Assembly (NCBI GenBank): GCA_034423115.1
Contig: DAOUJD010000055.1
Coordinates: forward strand, 7,640-71,639
Source: Bin87 sp034423115
GTDB taxonomy: Bacteria > Chloroflexota > Dehalococcoidia > Lucifugimonadales > UBA3495
DNA length: 64,000 nucleotides
Reading direction: 5' to 3'
The stretch's first letter is position 1. Each line of letters opens with the position of its first letter. A model generated the notes under the pieces. That model had not been told where the DNA came from. It did no database searches and worked only from the letters and a program-made list of their open reading frames with translations. The position numbers and the translations under genes are program-made. Shown one piece after another: positions 23,868 through 32,216 of the stretch.

Positions 23868-24962
23868 CTAATCGGGCTCCCCCGTCAAATCGCTCACCCG
23901 CGGCGCGACTTCCTCGGCGATCAGACGCAGGCAGTCCATTTCCCACTGGTGGTCGTCGGGATCCTGGGTGATGCACAGCATGTGCCCGAAGCCGCCCACC
24001 TCGTCGTAAAGCTGGCGGATGCGCTGGGCGCACTCGTCGGGGTCGCCCACTATCCAGATGTTGTCCATCATGTAGTCGACGGTCAGGTCGTCGTCGCTCA
24101 TGTTGGGGTCGATCTTGGTGGCCTGTATGAGTCCTGACCCTAGGCGGTTGGGCAGCTGGTGCTGAAGGTAATTGCGCCCCAGCACGGCGTGGGCGCGTTC
24201 CCGCGCCTCTTCGCTGGTCTCGGCCACGAAAACGTCCCTGCCGATGCGCCAGTCGGAACGCTTGGCCTCCCGGCCTGCCTCCGCCGCCGCGTCCTCCACC
24301 GTCGTCCAATGGTCGGCCAGGTACTTGGGCGCCAGGTTGCTGCTGCTCATGGGGATGTAGCCCTCACGTCCGGCCACGCGAATGCTGCTGCTGCCGATTG
24401 ACGTGGCGGCCACTCCGATGGGCGGGTGAGGCTGCTGCAACGGCTTCATGTGCAGCCCGCGCTCCAGCACGGGATCAAGCTCCGGCGCCTCGATGTCAAA
24501 GAACTCGCCGTGATACTCAAACTTGCCCTCCGACGCCCACAGGCTCAACACCACGTCCAAAACCTCGGCGGCGCGTCGGCGTACGTCGTCGCCCTGGCCG
24601 GGGTCCATGCCGAACAGTTGCAGGTCGGTGGGAATCGCGCGGTGGCCGATGCCCCAGTACAACCGCCCACGGGTCATGTGGTCCAGCATGGCAATGCGGT
24701 GCGCCAGCTCGATGGGGTTGTGGATGGGCAGCAGCGTAACGCCGGTGGCGAGCCGGATGTTTTCCGTCATCGCGGATGCCTTGGCGATCATCAGGTCGGG
24801 GTAGGGCGCGTTCTCCCACCGCTCGGTGAGGTGCTCGCCGATCCAGGCCTCGTGGAACCCCAGCCTGTCGGCGGCTTGGAGGAGGTCCATATCACGGTCG
24901 TAAGAGTCGGCATAGGAACGGTGCGGCGGATGCAGCGGCATCATGAACAGGCCGAATTGCAT
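23868..24962 (-). CDS. LLM class flavin-dependent oxidoreductase
   Basis: The 364-residue protein is a second luciferase-like oxidoreductase: MQFGLFMMPLHPP, FHEAWIGEHLTERWENAPYP, LATGVTLLPIHNPIELAHRI, MLDHMTRGRLYWGIGHRAIP and PHPPIGVAATSIGSSSIRVA. It differs clearly from the first copy, so a different substrate is likely. FMN or F420 may be the cofactor. The C-terminal region IVGDPDECAQRIRQLYDEVG is typical of the family. It stands alone on the minus strand. Confidence 0.92.
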   Translation of the reverse strand: MQFGLFMMPLHPPHRSYADSYDRDMDLLQAADRLGFHEAWIGEHLTERWENAPYPDLMIAKASAMTENIRLATGVTLLPIHNPIELAHRIAMLDHMTRGRLYWGIGHRAIPTDLQLFGMDPGQGDDVRRRAAEVLDVVLSLWASEGKFEYHGEFFDIEAPELDPVLERGLHMKPLQQPHPPIGVAATSIGSSSIRVAGREGYIPMSSSNLAPKYLADHWTTVEDAAAEAGREAKRSDWRIGRDVFVAETSEEARERAHAVLGRNYLQHQLPNRLGSGLIQATKIDPNMSDDDLTVDYMMDNIWIVGDPDECAQRIRQLYDEVGGFGHMLCITQDPDDHQWEMDCLRLIAEEVAPRVSDLTGEPD

Positions 24963-25030
24963 GGCGGTTCTCCTTGGGGTCGATTGGATGGGGTCAGAAT
25001 AACGCGGGAAGCCCTCGGCGGCAATGCGGG

Positions 25031-25528
25031 CTATGGCAGCCGCCGCACGGGGTAATTGGGAAAGGTAGTATTCCAGTCAGCGATATTGAAAACTCCACAA
25101 CGATGCACGATTGGCCGTGTCCACGTAGCGGTCGCCGGCAGTCCCAGCGGAAGGTTCAACTCAAGCGCTTCCAAACGCCGCGACAGTAACGGTCTGTCTT
25201 CCAAGGCAACAAGGACGAAGTATTCAACCGGTTTCTCAGCACGGCCCGACGCCCACTCATAGAGAAAAGTGTCGCGGAATTTATGCTTCAAGTCCTCATC
25301 GAATTCGCTGTTATTCAAACTTTGAACCGCTGCGGCGCGATATTGAATTGGAATATTTGGGTTTTCTGGGTCTTTGAACTCGATGAAAAGGTATCGGTCA
25401 GGCAGTTCTATGACGAAATCGACGGCCTTCATGCAGTGGCTCAACCCATGTTCGCTATCGTCAAATTTCCTGGCATGAACCACGTTGTTGAATGTGATTT
25501 GCAGATTGTCCTCGGTAAACAACGTCAT
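25031..25528 (-). CDS. Small PD-(D/E)XK nuclease-like protein paired with an AAA ATPase
   Basis: The 165-residue protein contains CMKAVDFVIELPDRYLFIEF and then KDPENPNI, which places D, E and K as in the PD-(D/E)XK nuclease core (D-x(n)-E-F-K). The rest is beta-rich and includes EYFVLVALEDRPLLSRRLEA. It starts inside the last four bases of the AAA ATPase gene (ATGA at 25525-25528), so the two are co-translated. ATPase plus small nuclease is a common layout for anti-phage systems. I do not recognise an exact family; the nuclease call rests on the motif alone. Confidence 0.6.
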   Translation of the reverse strand: MTLFTEDNLQITFNNVVHARKFDDSEHGLSHCMKAVDFVIELPDRYLFIEFKDPENPNIPIQYRAAAVQSLNNSEFDEDLKHKFRDTFLYEWASGRAEKPVEYFVLVALEDRPLLSRRLEALELNLPLGLPATATWTRPIVHRCGVFNIADWNTTFPNYPVRRLP

Positions 25529-26532
25529 ACGAGGCCCCTCATGCTGCGCTCGATTTGACGGTCGTAAAGATGATCGAAAGCCTCCCCGATGGGGTTGGGT
25601 CGGATATCCAAATACCGGTCGGTCGTGTGGCAGGCGATTTCGTCGGTTTCTTTGTCCCGGTATAGGGAGTGGAACGCTACGTTGTCCTCTTCTGTCATCT
25701 GCAAGTCCAACTCCTTCAAGATGACGTAATCATGGGTGGCGAAGAAGACCTGCACTCCAGCCCGCTGTAATTCCAGTAGAACGTTCATCACAGTTTTGAA
25801 CATCTTGGGGTTCAGATTGGTCTCCGGCTCGTCCCAGAACAACACCGCCCCTTTTTGCAAGGTGCCGTTTTGTATTAGCAGCCACAACAACCCAAGCTTG
25901 CGCCACCCCTCGGCCAGAAGGGTGAATTCTAGGTCACCCTGCTCATTGCTGAGGAAGAACTCCTCGCCCTTGACTGTGACTTTGCCGCCTATCACGCTTT
26001 CCAACCGATCGAGCATTGGTCTGTGAGCATCATCGACGAGTTCTCGCAGCGCCGGAAGATACGCGCGGTGCAAAATATCTCGGTACACCTCTTCAAAATG
26101 GACCTCACGAGCGGCGTATAGGGATAAAAAGCCAGGCGCGTTGGTCAGCATCTCCTTAGGCGGAATATAAGCGCTGGTAACCGGCAAGCCTGACCAGGGA
26201 CTTTCACCTACTCCGTCGATGCCTATGGATACTTCTGCGGAGAACTGGGCATCCATAAGTCCCTCGCCAATAAGCACCTCCACGGTTGCCGACTCCGCCT
26301 GTTGTTTAATTAGCCTGTGTAACAGCTTGCCGGAAGGCAGAAACACGCCGAGCAATTTTTTCTGAAAGCTGCCGCCGGTTTTGGAAACGTCACACGCCGC
26401 ATAGCACGCCTTCATCAAATGCGTCTTCCCCGTCCCATTGGCGCCAATGAAGGCGTTGATGCCGGGCGAAAACTCCACCGTCAAATCCTCAAACGCGGTG
26501 AAATTCTCGAATTTAGCTTTGGTCAGAGCCAT
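25525..26532 (-). CDS. AAA ATPase of the OLD/RecF-like (AAA_21) type
   Basis: The 335-residue protein has an ABC-like ATPase fold: FENFTAFEDLTVEFSPGINA, Walker A GANGTGKT at residues 30-37, a signature-like LLAEGWRKLGLLWLL, Walker B VLFWDEPETNLNP and a switch His in VFFATHDYVI. This is the single-domain ATPase found in OLD-like, Septu-like and other defence cassettes. The ATG at 26532 is preferred to an upstream TTG. It is directly coupled to the small nuclease-like gene. Both are less GC-rich than their neighbours, which fits transfer. Confidence 0.82.
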   Translation of the reverse strand: MALTKAKFENFTAFEDLTVEFSPGINAFIGANGTGKTHLMKACYAACDVSKTGGSFQKKLLGVFLPSGKLLHRLIKQQAESATVEVLIGEGLMDAQFSAEVSIGIDGVGESPWSGLPVTSAYIPPKEMLTNAPGFLSLYAAREVHFEEVYRDILHRAYLPALRELVDDAHRPMLDRLESVIGGKVTVKGEEFFLSNEQGDLEFTLLAEGWRKLGLLWLLIQNGTLQKGAVLFWDEPETNLNPKMFKTVMNVLLELQRAGVQVFFATHDYVILKELDLQMTEEDNVAFHSLYRDKETDEIACHTTDRYLDIRPNPIGEAFDHLYDRQIERSMRGLV

Positions 26533-26605
26533 GATGTTTCCCAATGTGGTCGATTGCCGGTCTATGCCGGACTAGCGGGTGACCCGATGCTGCCGATCCG
26601 CCGTG

Positions 26606-26611
26606 TATAAT
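26606..26611 (+). promoter_or_regulatory. -10 box upstream of sppA
   Basis: TATAAT at 26606-26611 lies 31 bases before the ATG at 26643. No clear -35 sequence is seen. Confidence 0.4.
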
Positions 26612-26642
26612 CGTATCATCACCCGACGGATTGACACCCATT

Positions 26643-27473
26643 ATGCTCTTTTTCAAGCGCAAGCCCGGCATCGCCGTCATCGAGATGCACGGCGTCATCG
26701 GCACCGCCATCAAGGAACCCGAGTACTCCCGCCTGCTGGAGAACGTCCGTAACAACCGTAAAATCGGCGCGCTGGTGCTGGACATCGACTCGCCCGGCGG
26801 ATCCGCCACCGCCAGCGACCTGATCTACGAAAACGTCCGCGAGGTTGCCCGACGCAAGCCCGTCGTCGCGTATATCCGCGGGCTGGGCGCATCAGGTGGT
26901 TACTACATCGCGTGCGGCGCCGGCACCATCATGGCGTCGCGGGCTGCGCTGGTGGGATCCATCGGCGTGATCTACCTGCGTCCCATCCTGCAGCAGCTAT
27001 TCGGCAAGCTGGGCGTCGAGTTCTCGGTGTTCAAGGCCGGCCGTCTCAAGGACATGTCGGGGTTCTGGCGCATGCCCACCGACGAGGAATCCGACAAGTT
27101 CCAGAGCCTGATCAGCCAGATGTACGACCTGTTCGTATCCGTGGTCACCGACAACCGCCGGCTGAACGATGAACAGGTGCGCGAGCTTGCCACCGGCGAG
27201 GTATATACCGCGCGACAGGCGCAGGAACTGGGGTTGATCGACCGGCAGGGCGGCATCGACGACGCCATTGCCGAGGCCATGCGACTCAGCGGGGCCCGCC
27301 GTAGGATCCGCCACTACCGTCCCAAGCGACCGTTCTTCAGCCGCATCGGGCTGCCCGGTCGTGCCACGAACTCATACCTGCCCGCCCTGGAAAACCTCGC
27401 CACTCTGGCGTCGGGCGGCATCTACTTCCTGGAACCGGGGATGTTGGGCGATGTAACGTCTCGCGATTGGTAG
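26643..27473 (+). CDS. sppA: S49 family signal peptide peptidase SppA-like
   Basis: The 276-residue protein has the S49 core: IAVIEMHGVIGT, LVLDIDSPGGSATASDLIYE, the nucleophile Ser in GLGASGGYYIACGAGTI, VGSIGVIYLRP and the general-base Lys in FKAGRLKDMSGFWRMP, then VTDNRRLNDEQVRELATGEV. SppA degrades leftover signal peptides in the membrane. There is no N-terminal transmembrane helix, so this is a short, single-domain, possibly cytosolic form. The stop codon TAG is part of a 28-bp palindrome shared with mazG. Confidence 0.9.
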   Translation: MLFFKRKPGIAVIEMHGVIGTAIKEPEYSRLLENVRNNRKIGALVLDIDSPGGSATASDLIYENVREVARRKPVVAYIRGLGASGGYYIACGAGTIMASRAALVGSIGVIYLRPILQQLFGKLGVEFSVFKAGRLKDMSGFWRMPTDEESDKFQSLISQMYDLFVSVVTDNRRLNDEQVRELATGEVYTARQAQELGLIDRQGGIDDAIAEAMRLSGARRRIRHYRPKRPFFSRIGLPGRATNSYLPALENLATLASGGIYFLEPGMLGDVTSRDW

Positions 27474-27497
27474 GGGCGAGGCATGCCTCGCCCCTAC
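27470..27497. repeat. Perfect 28-bp palindrome shared by two convergent stop codons
   Basis: GTAGGGGCGAGGCA and its complement are joined with no loop. The first TAG (27471-27473) ends sppA and the TAG on the opposite strand (27494-27496) ends mazG. It belongs to the GTAGGGGCG dispersed family and is well placed as a bidirectional terminator. Confidence 0.9.
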
Positions 27498-28306
27498 GCA
27501 CCGACGCGCTTGGCTTCCTGCCAGAGCGCTTCTTTCTCGTCCAGGGAGAGCTTGACGAACTCCTGACCGCGTTCTGACGCCAGCCTTTCCATCACCTTGT
27601 AGCGGTTGCGGAATTTGCCGTTGGCCTGCCTCAGCGCGTCCTCGGCCTGGATGCCCGACCACCGGGCCACGTTCACCAACGCGAACAGCACGTCGCCGAA
27701 CTCGTCCAGCCGTTCCTCGTCGGTGGCGGCGTCCCGAAACTCACCGATTTCCTCCACCAGCTTGTCCAGCACTCCGCCGGCGTCATCCCAGTCGAACCCG
27801 AAACGCGCCGCTCGGTCCTGGATCAGTTGGGCTGCGGAGAGGGCAGGCAACGCTGCCGGCACGCTGTCCATCGCCGAAGGTTCCGGCTTGCCGGCCTGCC
27901 GCCGTTCCTCGGCTTTCAGCTGCTCCCAGTTGCGTTCCACCTGGCGAGCGTCCGATGCGTTGCCGTCGGCGAACACGTGGGGATGCCGCCGGATCAACTT
28001 GCGGTTGATGGCCGCCAGCACGTCGGCGATGTCGAACTCGCCGGCGGCGCGGGCGATGTCGGCGTGAAAGGCCACCTGCACCAGGATGTCCCCAAGCTCG
28101 TCGGCCAGTTCAGCCGGCTCGCCGTCGTCGATGGCCTCCAGGGTTTCGTAGCATTCCTCCAGCAGGTTGCGCTTCAGCGATTCGTGGGTCTGCTCGGCGT
28201 CCCAGGGACAGCCGCCCGGCCCGCGCAGCCGCGCCACAATGTCAATCAGCGACTGGAATTCGCCGATGCGCTCTTCAGGAATGGGTGAAACGTGATTGGT
28301 ACTCAT
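27494..28306 (-). CDS. mazG: Nucleoside triphosphate pyrophosphohydrolase MazG
   Basis: The 270-residue protein has two MazG domains. The first is LRGPGGCPWDAEQTHESLKR, then LLEECYETLEAIDDG and ELADELGDILVQVAFHADIA, giving the E-x-x-E and E-x-x-D metal-binding helices; the second is KLVEEIGEFRDAATDEERLD with EFGDVLFALVNVARW. RRHPHVF between them is a family signature. MazG removes aberrant NTPs and can lower ppGpp. The ATG at 28306 is chosen by homology; a longer frame to 28591 lacks similarity. Confidence 0.95.
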   Translation of the reverse strand: MSTNHVSPIPEERIGEFQSLIDIVARLRGPGGCPWDAEQTHESLKRNLLEECYETLEAIDDGEPAELADELGDILVQVAFHADIARAAGEFDIADVLAAINRKLIRRHPHVFADGNASDARQVERNWEQLKAEERRQAGKPEPSAMDSVPAALPALSAAQLIQDRAARFGFDWDDAGGVLDKLVEEIGEFRDAATDEERLDEFGDVLFALVNVARWSGIQAEDALRQANGKFRNRYKVMERLASERGQEFVKLSLDEKEALWQEAKRVGA

Positions 28307-28340
28307 GGCGCGGGCCAGTATATCCCATCCCACCCCTATC

Positions 28341-28367
28341 CGCTCACCCTGAGCCTGTCGAAGGGCC
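28341..28367. repeat. Dispersed repeat, CTGAGCCTGTCGAAGG type (uninterrupted copy)
   Basis: CGCTCACCCTGAGCCTGTCG followed by AAGGGCC is a copy of a repeat common in GC-rich bacterial genomes. It is useful here as the uninterrupted form of sequences that carry a 22-bp insertion at 39206-39253 and 42801-42849. Confidence 0.7.
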
Positions 28368-28450
28368 ACTCCAAAGCCTTGCTGCCATTTGAACAGCCGA
28401 CGCAATTTCCGGTAACCTGTACCGTACCAAAGCCCGCGAGGAGGCTTGCA

Positions 28451-29047
28451 ATGGTCACGAAACTCATCCGCGCCGGAACCCGAATGTCCATCGCCGAGTT
28501 CCTGGATCTGCCCGACACGGAAGAAAAGCAGAAAATGGAACTGGACGACGGAGAACTCTACATCATGCCCCGACCCCGCTCTGTCCACCAATTTTTAGCG
28601 GTTTACCTGTTCCTGCACATTGCCAACCATATCGAAGATTTCGCGGAACCACCGGCCTTAGTATTTGTTGACCAGATCACCATTCTGTCCCGAGAGCAGT
28701 GCCGCGTCCTGGCTCCCGACCTGGCCGTCACCCTGGCCGGTAACCCGTATCAAATAGCCGGCGGCTACTTTGAAGGCGTGCCCGACATCACGGTGGAAGT
28801 CCTGTCCACCGACCGCAGCCGCGACCTGGTGCGCAAGCGTCAACTCTATGCCGAGGCCGGCGTCCGTGAATACTGGATTGTTGACCCGAGCGACGATACC
28901 GCAACCCTGCTGGAACTGCACGACGGAGAATACGCCGAACGCGCCGTGTTGACCGTCTCCGACACGCTGACCACGCCCTTGCTGCCCGGTCTCGCCATTC
29001 CCCTGGCTGAGGTATTTCGACACCGCCAACGTCCCGCCGATGACTGA
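28451..29047 (+). CDS. Uma2 family (DUF820) endonuclease-like protein, short form
   Basis: The 198-residue protein is the minimal Uma2 type without a coiled tail. It has RMSIAEFLDLPDTEEKQKME, LDDGELYIMPRPRSVHQFLA, LAPDLAVTLAGNP, GVPDITVEVLSTDRSRDLVR and YAEAGVREYWIVDPSDD. The D, E and K positions of the PD-(D/E)XK fold are present. GAGGAGG lies six bases before the ATG at 28451. The end overlaps the next gene by eight bases, starting a four-gene coupled run (Uma2, TIGR01906, OGG, PIN). Confidence 0.9.
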   Translation: MVTKLIRAGTRMSIAEFLDLPDTEEKQKMELDDGELYIMPRPRSVHQFLAVYLFLHIANHIEDFAEPPALVFVDQITILSREQCRVLAPDLAVTLAGNPYQIAGGYFEGVPDITVEVLSTDRSRDLVRKRQLYAEAGVREYWIVDPSDDTATLLELHDGEYAERAVLTVSDTLTTPLLPGLAIPLAEVFRHRQRPADD

Positions 29048-29771
29048 CCGCCGCTTGCTGGCGACCCGCACCCTGTCGGCGGCGCAGATTCTAACGATCC
29101 CCGCGTGCCTGCTGTTCCTGGTGGCCGGCTCGGTGGCCTGGGCGGTGAACGACGCAGGCCTGTACCACAACGGGTTCCAGCGATACAACACGGCCCAACG
29201 CTCCGGCATCACCGACGCCGACCTGATCGCCATCGGAGCCGAACTGCGCCGCTACTTCAACTCCGACACCGAGCCGCTCAGCGTCCGCGCCCCCATCTAC
29301 GGCATCGAGCAGGACGTGTTCAACCAGCGCGAGATCGCCCACATGTACGACGTAAAGCGTCTGGTGCGCGGCACCTACTGGGTCGCCCTGGGATCCGGTC
29401 TTTGGATCCTGGTGACGCTGGCGGCAGGGTTCCTGGCGCAGCGGCGCGGATACGTCGGACCGGCAGCCCGGCTGGCCGTCTGGGGCGGCGCGGTCACCCT
29501 GCTGGCCGTAGTGGGTGTGGGACTGGCCTCAATCGCCGCCTTCGAGCAGTTGTTCCTGCTGTTCCACCGCCTGAGTTTCGCCAACGACCTGTGGATCCTG
29601 AACCCCCGCACCGACTACCTGCTGATCCTGTTCCCCGGCGGCTTCTGGTTCGACGCCACCATGCGAGTAGCCCTCACATCGGTGCTGGGAGCCATATTGC
29701 TGCTATCGGCCGGCTCCGCCATACTTGGATATCAAAGGTGGCGAGCCCACCGTCAACTTGTGAGACTCTGA
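29040..29771 (+). CDS. TIGR01906 family (DUF1461) integral membrane protein
   Basis: The 243-residue protein has four predicted transmembrane segments: residues 15-36, about 120-140, about 150-172 and about 215-235. The extracytoplasmic part contains RYFNSDTEPLSV and FNQREIAHMYDVKRLV, which are typical of the TIGR01906 family (E/REIxHMxDVK). The function is unknown. It overlaps the upstream Uma2 gene by eight bases and its stop overlaps the OGG start by one base. Confidence 0.8.
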   Translation: MTDRRLLATRTLSAAQILTIPACLLFLVAGSVAWAVNDAGLYHNGFQRYNTAQRSGITDADLIAIGAELRRYFNSDTEPLSVRAPIYGIEQDVFNQREIAHMYDVKRLVRGTYWVALGSGLWILVTLAAGFLAQRRGYVGPAARLAVWGGAVTLLAVVGVGLASIAAFEQLFLLFHRLSFANDLWILNPRTDYLLILFPGGFWFDATMRVALTSVLGAILLLSAGSAILGYQRWRAHRQLVRL

Positions 29772-30826
29772 TGACCAGACAATTAAAAACCCAGCAGCCG
29801 TTCAATTTGGAACTCACCCTGACCATGGGCCAGGCGTTCCGCTGGGAAAAACTGTCCCCCGAGTTCTACGGTGACGGCCACACTTGGTTCTCCGGCGTGC
29901 TGGGCGACAACCTCATCCACATCCGCCAAACCAGCGACGGCATGGAGTACCGCATCGGAGGCGCTAACGGTGAACGGCCGGCTGATGACGCGGACGACCA
30001 GAAGCTGCGCCGATACTTTCGTGATGATACTGATGACGTTGCCGCCATCTACGCAGAGATCAGCAACGACCCCAAGATGGCTACGATCATCGAGGAGTTC
30101 CCGGGGTTGCGTATCCTGCGGCAAGACCCGTGGGAGTGCACGGTAGCCTACTTATGCTCGGCAAATAACAACGTCAAGCGTATCAGCGCGATTGTGGAAA
30201 CGATAGCCTGTGAGTTCGGACACCCGTTAGAGTTGGCTGGCGATATCAACACCAACACCACGTTCCCAGCGCCAGACCAAATACTTGCGGACCCCGACCA
30301 TGTTACGAAACTCAAGAAGATGCGATTGGGGTTGAACCGGGACAAGAACATAGTCAAGGCAGCGTATCGCTTTGCAGACGATGGATTGAATCCGAACCGA
30401 CTCAGGAGCGCGTCGTATCAAGATGTGATGCTCGCGCTGATGGAAGGACCGCGCCACAGGAGCAAGCCGAACGGCATCGGCCCTAAAATCGCAGATTGCA
30501 TCGCTTTATTTTCGCTCGACCAACTGGATGCATTCCCGGTGGACTTGTGGGTTTGGCGCGCCATCACCGAGGCATATCCGGAATGGGGATTTTCCGAGGG
30601 GTCTAAACCCAGCGATAAAGACCTACGCGAAACGTCTGAACAAGCCAGGCAGGTGTTCGGCAAATACGCCGGCTATGCCAACCAGTATCTATTCCACTGG
30701 CGGCGTCAGCATGGTGATGAACCTTTGACCTTCGCTCACCGGTTGCATGGCAAATTCAGGTTGCCACCCGGAATGACCCCTGACCAAGCTCGCTATGAGT
30801 ACTTGGTGGAGAAGTATCTATCATAA
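29771..30826 (+). CDS. 8-oxoguanine DNA glycosylase/AP lyase (OGG1-like)
   Basis: The 351-residue protein has the OGG N-terminal domain (LTLTMGQAFRWEKLS, WFSGVLGDNLIHIRQT) and the HhH-GPD domain. The helix-hairpin-helix reads NGIGPKIADCIALFSLDQLD, with the Schiff-base Lys, followed by AFPVDLWVWRAI carrying the catalytic Asp. It removes 8-oxoguanine from DNA. The ATG at 29771 overlaps the previous stop by one base (TGATG); a longer open frame from 29105 is out of register with the real upstream gene. Next comes a PIN gene with a one-base overlap. Confidence 0.9.
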   Translation: MTRQLKTQQPFNLELTLTMGQAFRWEKLSPEFYGDGHTWFSGVLGDNLIHIRQTSDGMEYRIGGANGERPADDADDQKLRRYFRDDTDDVAAIYAEISNDPKMATIIEEFPGLRILRQDPWECTVAYLCSANNNVKRISAIVETIACEFGHPLELAGDINTNTTFPAPDQILADPDHVTKLKKMRLGLNRDKNIVKAAYRFADDGLNPNRLRSASYQDVMLALMEGPRHRSKPNGIGPKIADCIALFSLDQLDAFPVDLWVWRAITEAYPEWGFSEGSKPSDKDLRETSEQARQVFGKYAGYANQYLFHWRRQHGDEPLTFAHRLHGKFRLPPGMTPDQARYEYLVEKYLS

Positions 30827-31230
30827 TGTTGATTGACAACAACATACTGATTGATGTTGCGCTTAACCGACCGCCCGATCCCAGGCCGTCCCGAGATCTG
30901 ATTAGTCAGATTGAGCGCACATCGACGACCGCTTTCGTCGCCTGGCACAGCGTAGCTACCTTTTACTACGTGGTGGCTAGGGCCGCTGGCAACACGAATG
31001 CTCGTTTCTATGTCGCCTGGATGACCGACTTCCTGATTGTCGTGCCGACCGGAACGGACGCGCTGCGGTACGCCCTTTCCCTCCCCATGGCCGACTTTGA
31101 GGACGCCATGCAGGTCGCGGCAGCCCATGCCGCCGATGCGCAGCATATCGTTACCCGCGACGAGCGTGACTTCGCGAGCTCTCCCATTCCCGCCATCACT
31201 CCCGAGCAGGCGTTGCGCCAACTATTTTAG
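30826..31230 (+). CDS. PIN-domain protein
   Basis: The 134-residue protein starts MLIDNNILIDVALNRPPDPR and has the PIN acidic positions D4, later Asp/Glu in PMADFEDAMQVAAAHAADAQ and Asp in IVTRDERDFASSPIPAITPE. This arrangement is closer to the DUF/VapC-like COG group with F-x-D-A-x-Q than to classical VapC. There is no adjacent antitoxin; instead it is coupled to the OGG gene by one base. Its last nine bases overlap the convergent kinase gene. A role linked to DNA repair or a stand-alone RNase is possible. Confidence 0.8.
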   Translation: MLIDNNILIDVALNRPPDPRPSRDLISQIERTSTTAFVAWHSVATFYYVVARAAGNTNARFYVAWMTDFLIVVPTGTDALRYALSLPMADFEDAMQVAAAHAADAQHIVTRDERDFASSPIPAITPEQALRQLF

Positions 31231-32148
31231 GCCGCCGATCTCGCGCACCCCTCCCCCAATCATCCGAAAATGCTGCACGCTCTCTGCGTCGGCGAACGCC
31301 TCCACCGCCCGGCGATACACCGGCTTGCTGCGCCGCTGCCGCGCGTCCAGCAGGATGCCCACCACCGTGCCGCTGTGGGCCACGTTGATCCCCGCGGCGC
31401 TCTGTTCCTCGGCGAACGCCGCCGCCCGCTCGACCCACTCAGCGACCTCCGGCAGGTGTCCGGCCCGTGCGCTGATGGTCGCGGCCCGGCCCACCAACCC
31501 AGGGTCGCTCCGGCGGATACCCTCGCATACCAGTTCCAGCGCCTCGTCGGTGCTCGATTCTACCTTCTGCCATAGCGCAGTCCGGTCCACGCGGTTGAAC
31601 TCCAGCGTGTCCACGGTGCCGCCCGTGTCGATTACGATCACCTCCATGGGCGGCGGCGGGCCGAGCGATTCCGCCATGCTGCCGCAGCGGTGGTCGAAGA
31701 GAGCGACGCCTGGAAACATCACCCCGTCCGTAGGCTCCACCGAAAGCGCGATAAGGGCGATGGATTCGGGCGGAAACGGTTGACTGGCGGCGGCCCCTAC
31801 CGCGCCAACGGCAGCCGTGATGTCTGCGCTGCTGCTGCCCATACCCTTGCCGGCTGGAATCGGATTGGCGATGGCAACCTCAGCGGTCAGTACGCCGATG
31901 CCCGTGCGTAGGGCGAGCTCCGCCAGCGCTTTGAACACTGCCTCTCTGGCCTTGGGCAGATGGTCAATCCCGCTTACTTCCGGCTCAGCGTTGCTTGAAC
32001 CTCCGGCGCGCAGCGTCACCATCGCCTTGGAGAACTGGTTGATGGGGCAGGTCACCAGGAAATGCGCGCCGCCGGTCATGCCCTGCACCAGTTCGCCGCA
32101 GGTTCCCGGGGCCGACGCCGTCGCGCTTCCGATCACATCGCCAGACAT
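31222..32148 (-). CDS. pduX: GHMP kinase, L-threonine kinase (PduX-like)
   Basis: The 308-residue protein has the GHMP layout: SAPGTCGELVQGMTGGAHFL at the start, the ATP loop ANPIPAGKGMGSSSADITAA and the C-terminal AHSGTVVGILLDARQ motif. PduX phosphorylates L-threonine for the aminopropanol arm of cobalamin. Adjacent cobU and cobQ support this. The N-terminal SAPGTCGEL is characteristic of PduX. It overlaps the convergent PIN gene by nine bases. Confidence 0.85.
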   Translation of the reverse strand: MSGDVIGSATASAPGTCGELVQGMTGGAHFLVTCPINQFSKAMVTLRAGGSSNAEPEVSGIDHLPKAREAVFKALAELALRTGIGVLTAEVAIANPIPAGKGMGSSSADITAAVGAVGAAASQPFPPESIALIALSVEPTDGVMFPGVALFDHRCGSMAESLGPPPPMEVIVIDTGGTVDTLEFNRVDRTALWQKVESSTDEALELVCEGIRRSDPGLVGRAATISARAGHLPEVAEWVERAAAFAEEQSAAGINVAHSGTVVGILLDARQRRSKPVYRRAVEAFADAESVQHFRMIGGGVREIGGLK

Positions 32149-32168
32149 TGCGCCAGATTAGCACATGT

Positions 32169-32206
32169 CCCCTCTCCCTTGATGGGAGAGGGTTAGGGTG
32201 AGGGTG
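32169..32206. repeat. Dispersed repeat, CCCTCTCCC...GGGAGAGGG type (uninterrupted copy)
   Basis: CCTCTCCCTTGATGGGAGAG followed by GGTTAGGGTGAGGG forms a hairpin with a short loop. A second uninterrupted copy is at 47760-47796, and an interrupted copy at 42883-42927. It lies between the kinase and cobU genes. Confidence 0.75.
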
Positions 32207-32216
32207 GGTTTTCCAA

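Noticed and set aside
29105..29770. A longer open frame would extend the OGG protein to 573 residues
   Set aside because: The extra 222 residues are the antiparallel-frame shadow of the TIGR01906 gene; the ATG at 29771 coupled to the previous stop gives the normal OGG length.
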